Below, piece by piece: positions 58,278-64,000 of a stretch of 64,000 nt of DNA (its first letter is position 1; each line of letters begins with the position of its first letter). The notes beneath the pieces were generated by a model that worked only from the letters and a program-made list of their open reading frames with translations, made no database searches and was not told where the DNA came from. This DNA is from Bacteroidota bacterium (GTDB lineage Bacteria; Bacteroidota; Ignavibacteria; Palsa-1295): contig JAFDZW010000007.1 of the NCBI GenBank assembly GCA_018266755.1, positions 62,001 through 126,000 on the forward strand, given 5' to 3'. The position numbers and the translations under genes are program-made.

Positions 58278-59255
58278 TTACCAGCGGAATAGAAATACAT
58301 ACCAACGACCGAGACGAAGAACTTGTCGCATCGAGAGCTTCTTCGTCTTACTTCGCTGCCAGATCCACCCAACAAGGCCGGAGAACATCCCGCCAATGTA
58401 TCCTCGTGCAAGCTTCGGATGCAAGACCATGGCAATACAGCGGCGAATCATATACAGAATTGTCAGAATGATCGCTGCATACCACGGGAAGTGCTTTGCA
58501 ATCGTCCAGATATAATTACGAGTGAAGTAGCGTGCGTTACGTACGTCATCACGATGCACATCCGATCGCATATGCAGCGTCGCGAGCATTGGGTAGTACA
58601 CCGTCTGCAACCTAAGTCGATACATTTGGAGCGTCAAGTCCGCTCCTTCAGCCCCCCACTGAAAATCCGGATCGTATCCGGCAATCCGATCGATCGCATC
58701 CTTGCGAATGCACATCCCTCCTTCGACGAAATAGAGTCCTCGGTATCCGTTGATCGCATCGCCATCGAAATAGAACTGTTCGAGTCCGCCGGTCTCTGCG
58801 AAATTCGAGCGCGGCTGATAACAAAAAAAGCTGACCGCCGCAATTTCGGGGCGCGATTCGAGATACGCGACAGCACGCGCGATCGTCGATGGCGTCGCCG
58901 GGAATGAATCGTCATCATACGAGAACACATACTTGCCCCGAGCTGCACGATAGAACTCGTTTCGTGCGGCAACACTGATATTCTCGGGCATGCGGATCGC
59001 GGTCACATTCGGAAATTCAGCCGCGAGCATCGAATCCGTCCCGTCGGTCGATGCATTGTCGACAACAATAATCTCAAGTGCAGGATAATCGACGGCATGC
59101 GTAAGCACGTCCAACGTTCGCCGCAGATCGTCACGTCGATTATAGCACAAAACACCGATGCTCGCCAGCGGCGCAGAGTCGCCGTCAACGGCGGGCGACA
59201 ACCACGTAGAGCGGTCCCAAGGACTATTGGCCAGGGTTGGACTCGATAGGTTCAC
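58278..59255 (-). CDS. GT2 family glycosyltransferase
   Basis: A 325-residue inverting GT2: SIGVLCYNRRDDLRRTLDVL, IIVVDNASTDGTDSMLAAEF, SVAARNEFYRAARGKYVFSY, DDDSFP, FVEGGMCIRKDAIDRIAGYD, WGAEGADLTLQMYRL. A C-terminal amphipathic/hydrophobic region (HFPWYAAIILTILYMIRRCI) associates it with the membrane. It belongs to the rhamnosyl/galactosyl group; donor unknown. It overlaps the flippase gene by four bases. Confidence 0.92.
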   Translation of the reverse strand: MNLSSPTLANSPWDRSTWLSPAVDGDSAPLASIGVLCYNRRDDLRRTLDVLTHAVDYPALEIIVVDNASTDGTDSMLAAEFPNVTAIRMPENISVAARNEFYRAARGKYVFSYDDDSFPATPSTIARAVAYLESRPEIAAVSFFCYQPRSNFAETGGLEQFYFDGDAINGYRGLYFVEGGMCIRKDAIDRIAGYDPDFQWGAEGADLTLQMYRLRLQTVYYPMLATLHMRSDVHRDDVRNARYFTRNYIWTIAKHFPWYAAIILTILYMIRRCIAMVLHPKLARGYIGGMFSGLVGWIWQRSKTKKLSMRQVLRLGRWYVFLFRW

Positions 59256-60760
59256 CGTGATCGAAGAGGTTGGAGCAATCGGCGCAGTTCGTCCGTCGGA
59301 ATAACCTGTAGAACGACGATGCCCAAAAGAAATACAGTCAGGCTAACCGCGGCCGTCACGATCTCAGAACTGAAAGCATAGGTATGCATCAGCCACATCC
59401 CCACGACAGCAGCGACAACTGCGACTGCGCAACGACCGAGCAGCGACCACAGATCCGATGCCCGCACAACGCCGAGCAACCTCGAACGATATACCAACGC
59501 AACCGTACCTACCGATACTGCAACTGCCTTTGCAATTGCCGTACCCAATGCACCGTAGGTAGGGATGAGCACAATGTCGAGTCCGACGGAGATTACCATG
59601 ATCGTTGCCATGTACATCGTCGAGATCCACAGCGCACCTTCGGCAATTGCAATCTCGGTCAGGAATGTGGCAATTGCAATCGGCACGATCGCCCATCCGA
59701 AGATGACAATAATTGACGCTGCATCGGCATACTTCGCACCGCCGAATAGCACGCGCACGATTGTCAGCGGCGCCGCCTGCAGCACCATTGCGATCGAAAG
59801 CGAGGTTACTAGTAGCAACGCAATCGCTTGTGCCACCATGCCGCGAACATGCTCGTGATCTTTTCGGACGACTGCCTGCGTCACCCGCGGACCGATGACG
59901 GCGGAAAAAACACTCGGCAGAAAAATGACCGCTGTCAGCACGCGCAATCCTGCGCCGAAGGCCGAGACTTCCTGCGGTGTGCTCAGACGGTCGAGCAGCA
60001 ATGCATCGGCAAAGTTGTGGATCGTCAGGAATGTTGTCGACAGAATCAACGGCAATCCTTCACGCACCATCGAAAAGACCTGATCGAAGCGCGCACTCAG
60101 GCGAAATCGAAATTCTCGCGCATGCCGGGCGATCGTTACCACCAACAGAATAAAACCGGGGAGGTGACACAGCGAGTAGATCCACACCGCAGACTCCAGC
60201 GACAATGTCGGCTTGTAGAATGCGAACAGTGCAATCGCAAAGACGGCCGCATCGACCAGTGCAAAGATCGCAACCTGGTAGTAGCGATTATGACCGCGCA
60301 GATACGCTTCGCCGACCGAACGCACCACCATGAGCCGAGACGAAATAAACAGCGTCAGGAGCATGATGCGCATCAGATGCACGGTCGTGCCGGGATATCC
60401 GAGAAGCGGCGCGGCGAACCAGACGAATGCGCTTACACCAAGAGAAAGTATAATTCGAAGGGTTAAGATCGAGCCGAGTAACTCACCACGGCGATCGTTC
60501 GCACCCTGCCGAGCGGCTTCGTCGGCCTCTGCGAACTTTCGAACAAAGAGAAGCGTCAGCCCGAGATCGGCGAATAGCGCCAAAAGCGAAATGAAACTGA
60601 CCGTGACTGTAAAGACTGCATAATCTTCTCGGCTGAGTCCGCGAGCAATGATCAAATGCCCCAGATAGAGGAATACATTCGCGACCAGATTGACGACGAT
60701 CCCGCCGACAAGGTGTCTGCGGACCGATGGCTGCTGACGATCCGGATTTGCGTGACTCAT
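59252..60760 (-). CDS. wzx: Wzx-type oligosaccharide flippase
   Basis: A 502-residue membrane protein with about 13-14 helices of the MATE-related polysaccharide flippase family (PST). N terminus GIVVNLVANVFLYLGHLIIA, RGLSREDYAVFTVTVSFISL, LFVRKFAEADEAAR; later LILSTTFLTIHNFADALLLD, RLSTPQEVSAFGAGLRVLTA. It would move lipid-linked repeat units across the inner membrane. It lies between the Wzy-like gene and a GT2, with ATGA overlaps at both ends. The wzx symbol is by family and context. Confidence 0.9.
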   Translation of the reverse strand: MSHANPDRQQPSVRRHLVGGIVVNLVANVFLYLGHLIIARGLSREDYAVFTVTVSFISLLALFADLGLTLLFVRKFAEADEAARQGANDRRGELLGSILTLRIILSLGVSAFVWFAAPLLGYPGTTVHLMRIMLLTLFISSRLMVVRSVGEAYLRGHNRYYQVAIFALVDAAVFAIALFAFYKPTLSLESAVWIYSLCHLPGFILLVVTIARHAREFRFRLSARFDQVFSMVREGLPLILSTTFLTIHNFADALLLDRLSTPQEVSAFGAGLRVLTAVIFLPSVFSAVIGPRVTQAVVRKDHEHVRGMVAQAIALLLVTSLSIAMVLQAAPLTIVRVLFGGAKYADAASIIVIFGWAIVPIAIATFLTEIAIAEGALWISTMYMATIMVISVGLDIVLIPTYGALGTAIAKAVAVSVGTVALVYRSRLLGVVRASDLWSLLGRCAVAVVAAVVGMWLMHTYAFSSEIVTAAVSLTVFLLGIVVLQVIPTDELRRLLQPLRSR

Positions 60761-62211
60761 GATTTGGTGGCGATACGGTCGGCCGCGACACGTCGACGCT
60801 GTTCGATGCGATCGTTAATGACTAAGAGGTATCCCCACATAATCCCGACATAGAGAAGAATTTCTCGATGCAGGAGCAAACCGACGGTCATCCCGACAAT
60901 GGAAATGAATACGAGGCCTGCAAGGCAGACGAGTATGAGAACCTGTTCCTGTTCGTTGAGGTATGGCGAGCGTCGAGCGGTCCAGCCGATACGGAAGATC
61001 CCAATAAATGCAGTAAAAAAACAGATCGCACCGACTACTCCACCTTTGACAATAACAATTAGTATTCCATTATGTGTGTACCCGACAGTCTCTGAAAACC
61101 CAAGGAGCCAATTATAGATCTTGAACAGCCCACCGAACCCCAACCCCATGATCGGATTCGAAGCGATTTGTTGAAAGACGTAACGCCACTCGACATAACG
61201 ATTGACAAGGGAAAGATCCGTCCCCACCTTCGATGTACTTGCGATACGAAGGAACAAGTACTTTATCAAGAGCTGTGCCATCGGGATCATGAAGTACGCA
61301 GCGACGGCGCTGGTGAGAATGATCATTACGATACGGGTCAACACCCGGCTTCCCTCGCGTCGCGACGCACGTGTCGGTAACATCCACAGCATGAGCGGAA
61401 TGCATATGACGACCGCAACCCATGCCGTTCGATTGAACGTCAAGACAAGTCCGCCGATCGAACCGAGTATCATCAGCACATACAGCGTTCGGTAACGCGG
61501 TATCCGGTTAAGCGCACTGACGCCTACAAACAGGAGGATCATCAATCCGGCATTCACAATGTCATAGCGAGAGAAGCCGGTTTCAAACAGGAAGGTCGCT
61601 GCTGCGATGGTACTCCGGAGCCGAACGACGCCGGCCACCTGAACGAGTACCCAGATAAACAACAATAACGCTCCTACCAAGCGCTCAAATCGTTGGGTCG
61701 ATCGTGCGATAGGAACGAACAGAATCGGAAATACCAGGAGCGGTGAGAACAGCAGAAACTCACGAAATGCAAAGTTCGGCGTCGTATTGTCCATTGCAAT
61801 CGACATGACGCCTCCCACAAGCGCCCAGGCGACATACCCAAACAGAAAGTACATCGACCAATGGTGTGCCAGCGGACGCCGGTTGACAAGTCCTTGTAAT
61901 ACGATATACCCAAGCGCTGCGGCAATGACGCCTCCGGTCAGGAGATCGAGAATACTTACGCCGGGCTGAGGCCCTTCTCGCTCCTGAAGTTTCACGACGA
62001 TGATCAACACTGAAAATGCCGTCACCAAGTACATCGACCGTCGCTGTATAAGCAGTGCGGCAACGATCGCAAGACCGACCCCAATGGCGATCCCGACGGG
62101 CATCAGTACTTGCCCGACGACAACATAGACACCGATCCCCAGCGCAAGGAGTATTTGAGCGCGCAAGGAAAGACGCGTACGACCGATCGATATGGAGTCG
62201 GATGTGATCAT
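60757..62211 (-). CDS. O-antigen polymerase/ligase-like protein (Wzy/WaaL)
   Basis: A 484-residue membrane protein with about 11-12 helices. A large periplasmic loop in the second half (RIASTSKVGTDLSLVNRYVE, WRYVFQQIASNPIMGLGFGG, GYTHNGILIVIVKGGVVGAI) carries the R...W...GxGFG...H pattern of the O-antigen ligase/Wzy superfamily. It either polymerises repeat units or attaches glycan; the Wzx neighbour favours a Wzy role. Confidence 0.87.
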   Translation of the reverse strand: MITSDSISIGRTRLSLRAQILLALGIGVYVVVGQVLMPVGIAIGVGLAIVAALLIQRRSMYLVTAFSVLIIVVKLQEREGPQPGVSILDLLTGGVIAAALGYIVLQGLVNRRPLAHHWSMYFLFGYVAWALVGGVMSIAMDNTTPNFAFREFLLFSPLLVFPILFVPIARSTQRFERLVGALLLFIWVLVQVAGVVRLRSTIAAATFLFETGFSRYDIVNAGLMILLFVGVSALNRIPRYRTLYVLMILGSIGGLVLTFNRTAWVAVVICIPLMLWMLPTRASRREGSRVLTRIVMIILTSAVAAYFMIPMAQLLIKYLFLRIASTSKVGTDLSLVNRYVEWRYVFQQIASNPIMGLGFGGLFKIYNWLLGFSETVGYTHNGILIVIVKGGVVGAICFFTAFIGIFRIGWTARRSPYLNEQEQVLILVCLAGLVFISIVGMTVGLLLHREILLYVGIMWGYLLVINDRIEQRRRVAADRIATKS

Positions 62212-63812
62212 CGGTCCGTTCGTCGGCGGTATACGCGGTAATGCGTCGTGCTATCGAGCGGCTCGTAATACGTTTCGAGCACCGACCGTAGCGAGGGTAT
62301 CTTCAACAGCGCGGCGTAGCTATCGTCACTGGTTCGAGTGATCAACGGCCGTGCATCGTTTTGTTCGCAAATAAACAGCATTGGCTTCTGTCGCTGCCAT
62401 TGTGCGGCAAGCGTGTCGGTCCATTCGCTCGGAGTATGGCTCGTCATGAACATCGCGTTCACCAGCTCGAGCATTGGCGGTGTCTGGCCGAACTCAAGAT
62501 ATAATTGTGCGGCATTTCCCCAGACAAACAACTGACCGTCTTGTGCGAGCATCGGTTTATACGTTGCCGACAGCCTACGCATTTCACCGACGTCATAGTT
62601 ATATGTCCGTTCACGCTCAATCACCGCTTGTGTATCACCGCGCAATGCCGGAATCCCCCAACCGAATGTTTGGTCGATCACTCGGGGAAATGATGAATAA
62701 ACGAAGGCGAGCAGCATTACGAACCCAAGACCCAGGCGGCCCATGAACCCTGTTCGGGCGGCTCTCGATCGCACGTCGTCCCAACGATGGACGATTGAAG
62801 CAGCCACGACTGGAATAAACGCCCAGAACAGCCGAGTGAACTGATAATTGAATGCTTTCCGCTCGAACGCGACACTCGACAGCCCAACAACGATCCCGAT
62901 CATGCAGAACAACAGAAGTCGGTCAATTGGGCGGGCCGCCGTACGATGCGTTCGCTCACGTATCCACTCGGTCACGAAGAGAATTGCCAGAAGGACAAAG
63001 GTGGGCGAAAGACTCGTGAGTACTTCGGACGGAAATGTATGATAATAGAATTCGACGAACGTCTTAATACCGAACAGAGGATAATATGAAGCGTAACTAC
63101 CGAGCCACCGAATACTCATCACCAGGTTATCGAGTGCACCCAGGCGTGCCAGTACAAATGCCGTCACTGCAAGAAGCGCACCGAAGATCGCAACCGTCCA
63201 GGCAACAAACACACTCTTTTGGCGTGGGTTCGATGCCCGGGTGATGAAGAGATAGACCAGGACTGCCCCAAACACGATAACAAGTGTTATCTTCAGCATT
63301 ATCAGGGCCCACAATGAGATTGCCGCTATTGCCGCTGGCATCCAGATGCGTTGTTCGTTAGTACGATCGAGCGAAAGAACCGCACTCATCAAGAGCAGTT
63401 GCGGAAGCAGCGCATACGATTCCGGTTCCATCGTCATCCAGAATCCGCTGCCGACGTAACTGACTGCATAGAGCAGAACGGAAACAGTTGCCAGTCGTTC
63501 ATCGCCACCCTCTCGACGAAGGATGCGGTAGAACACAATCAGCGAAATACCATGATATATGATGTCAAGTAACCGAGGCGACCATTCATGTCTGCCAAAG
63601 AGGATTGTCGAAAGACCATACACATAAAAAATTAGCGGCTGCTTCAACTCGAGAAAATCCCGAAACGGTATGGCCCCATGTAATCCCACTGCGGCACCGC
63701 CCGCCTCGAAGATCGCCTGATCGAAGCCAAGCGGAAAGCTCAGCATCGACACAAGCAGAAGGGCGACGAACGTCCATACGCCGACCCACATCGTACGTGT
63801 GACCGTTGTCAC
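62208..63812 (-). CDS. GT-C/GT39-type membrane glycosyltransferase
   Basis: A 534-residue protein with about 10-11 helices. After the first helix the periplasmic catalytic loop has FDQAIFEAGGAAVGLHGAIP, FRDFLELKQPLIFYVYGLST, the pattern of GT39/ArnT-type enzymes that use polyprenyl-phosphate sugars. A C-terminal periplasmic domain of about 130 residues follows (residues from about 400). GTG 63812 is chosen as it overlaps the upstream stop (GTGA); the frame is open farther, to 63881, but without similarity. A donor synthase of the Dpm1 type is in the same operon. Confidence 0.8.
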   Translation of the reverse strand: MTTVTRTMWVGVWTFVALLLVSMLSFPLGFDQAIFEAGGAAVGLHGAIPFRDFLELKQPLIFYVYGLSTILFGRHEWSPRLLDIIYHGISLIVFYRILRREGGDERLATVSVLLYAVSYVGSGFWMTMEPESYALLPQLLLMSAVLSLDRTNEQRIWMPAAIAAISLWALIMLKITLVIVFGAVLVYLFITRASNPRQKSVFVAWTVAIFGALLAVTAFVLARLGALDNLVMSIRWLGSYASYYPLFGIKTFVEFYYHTFPSEVLTSLSPTFVLLAILFVTEWIRERTHRTAARPIDRLLLFCMIGIVVGLSSVAFERKAFNYQFTRLFWAFIPVVAASIVHRWDDVRSRAARTGFMGRLGLGFVMLLAFVYSSFPRVIDQTFGWGIPALRGDTQAVIERERTYNYDVGEMRRLSATYKPMLAQDGQLFVWGNAAQLYLEFGQTPPMLELVNAMFMTSHTPSEWTDTLAAQWQRQKPMLFICEQNDARPLITRTSDDSYAALLKIPSLRSVLETYYEPLDSTTHYRVYRRRTDR

Positions 63813-64000
63813 GACACGCCTCCTGCCACACGCTCCGCAGACCGAAACCACTTCATCCGTTCTATCGCAACGGAGGCACAAGGCAGCAGGAGGAGCACAA
63901 GAAAGATCTGATACCGTGGCAACGTGTAAGTCATCACGGTCAATGCTGCATAATAAAGCCCGATGATCGTCGGAATCAATGCTTCACTTCGCCGACTCCG
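63809..64000 (-). CDS. C-terminal fragment of a membrane glycosyltransferase (cut by window edge)
   Basis: The minus-strand frame entering from the right edge ends at TGA (63811-63809). The visible 63 residues hold two membrane helices (ALIPTIIGLYYAALTVMT and QIFLVLLLLPCASVAIER) with YTLPRYQ between them. The RY pair before a final helix is common at the C terminus of GT39/ArnT-type transferases, but the family is not certain. The stop overlaps the next gene's GTG, so it belongs to the same operon. Confidence 0.55.
   Translation of the reverse strand, partial: RSRRSEALIPTIIGLYYAALTVMTYTLPRYQIFLVLLLLPCASVAIERMKWFRSAERVAGGVS

Noticed and set aside
1-64000. CRISPR arrays, rRNA, tRNA, transposase genes
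   Set aside because: No regularly spaced repeats, no rRNA-like stretch, no cloverleaf with TTCGA arm in gaps and no transposase or integrase frame were found by eye.

Overview
This window reads as a chromosomal segment of a Bacteroidota-type bacterium, most likely from the Kapabacteria/Chlorobi side. Three secreted proteins end in, or appear to end in, a type A type IX secretion (T9SS) sorting domain, and a fourth with a thioredoxin fold does so clearly. There is also a PorE-like PD40/OmpA protein, base composition is in the mid-50s % G+C by eye, and ATG, GTG and TTG starts are mixed, with only some genes showing a Shine-Dalgarno sequence. The lineage is inferred; no rRNA or tRNA gene lies in the window to confirm it. 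Gene density is high, with many ATGA/GTGA or longer overlaps.

Layout. 1-7.3 kb: the end of a class A beta-lactamase, a DUF985 cupin, an AlkZ-like DNA glycosylase, a GIY-YIG protein, a 30-residue membrane peptide, a half-size EamA transporter, an FMN reductase, then enoyl-CoA hydratase, gmk, rpoZ, a LOG protein and a SirB1-like protein. 7.5-17.2 kb: an ECF sigma / membrane anti-sigma / Spy-like trio, cysteine desulfurase, a second divergent LOG protein, a major facilitator, recG, and rnr (RNase R). 17.2-20.3 kb: a repeat-rich non-coding stretch, a T9SS Asp-box protein, and a hicBA toxin-antitoxin pair enclosed by two copies of the 3' end of rlmB. 20.3-27.9 kb (minus strand): ybdK-like ligase, a SurA-N-type protein, nusB and rlmB; a TetR/emrA/emrB efflux operon with a clear operator; and an ATP-grasp ligase.

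28-50.5 kb: a secreted deiodinase-like protein downstream of a perfect sigma-54-type promoter sequence, a lipoprotein serine protease, secG, an M3 oligopeptidase, a ferredoxin-MBL protein, apt, a T9SS protein, dps, an overlapping four-gene set (GNAT, GrpB-methyltransferase fusion, ABM, DinB), the PorE-like protein, priA with a small HicB-like gene before it, a Kelch/T9SS protein, a thioesterase, accA and a SIMPL protein. 50.5-64 kb: one long leftward polysaccharide operon, with GT-C enzymes, Wzy-like polymerase/ligase, Wzx-like flippase, several GT2/GT4 glycosyltransferases, a WbaP/WcaJ-type initiating enzyme, a DegT aminotransferase, a polyprenol-phosphate mannose synthase, and a GT2 fused to a shortened glycosylphosphotransferase.

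How it works together: the polysaccharide operon contains initiation, glycosyl transfer, flipping and polymerisation functions. The T9SS cargo and the PorE-like protein point to a secreted or surface-displayed protein set. The sigma/anti-sigma/Spy trio looks like an envelope-stress circuit. The least expected pieces are the hicBA module between two rlmB 3' ends whose differences are mostly synonymous, the GrpB-methyltransferase fusion, and the GT2 with a glycosylphosphotransferase remnant.
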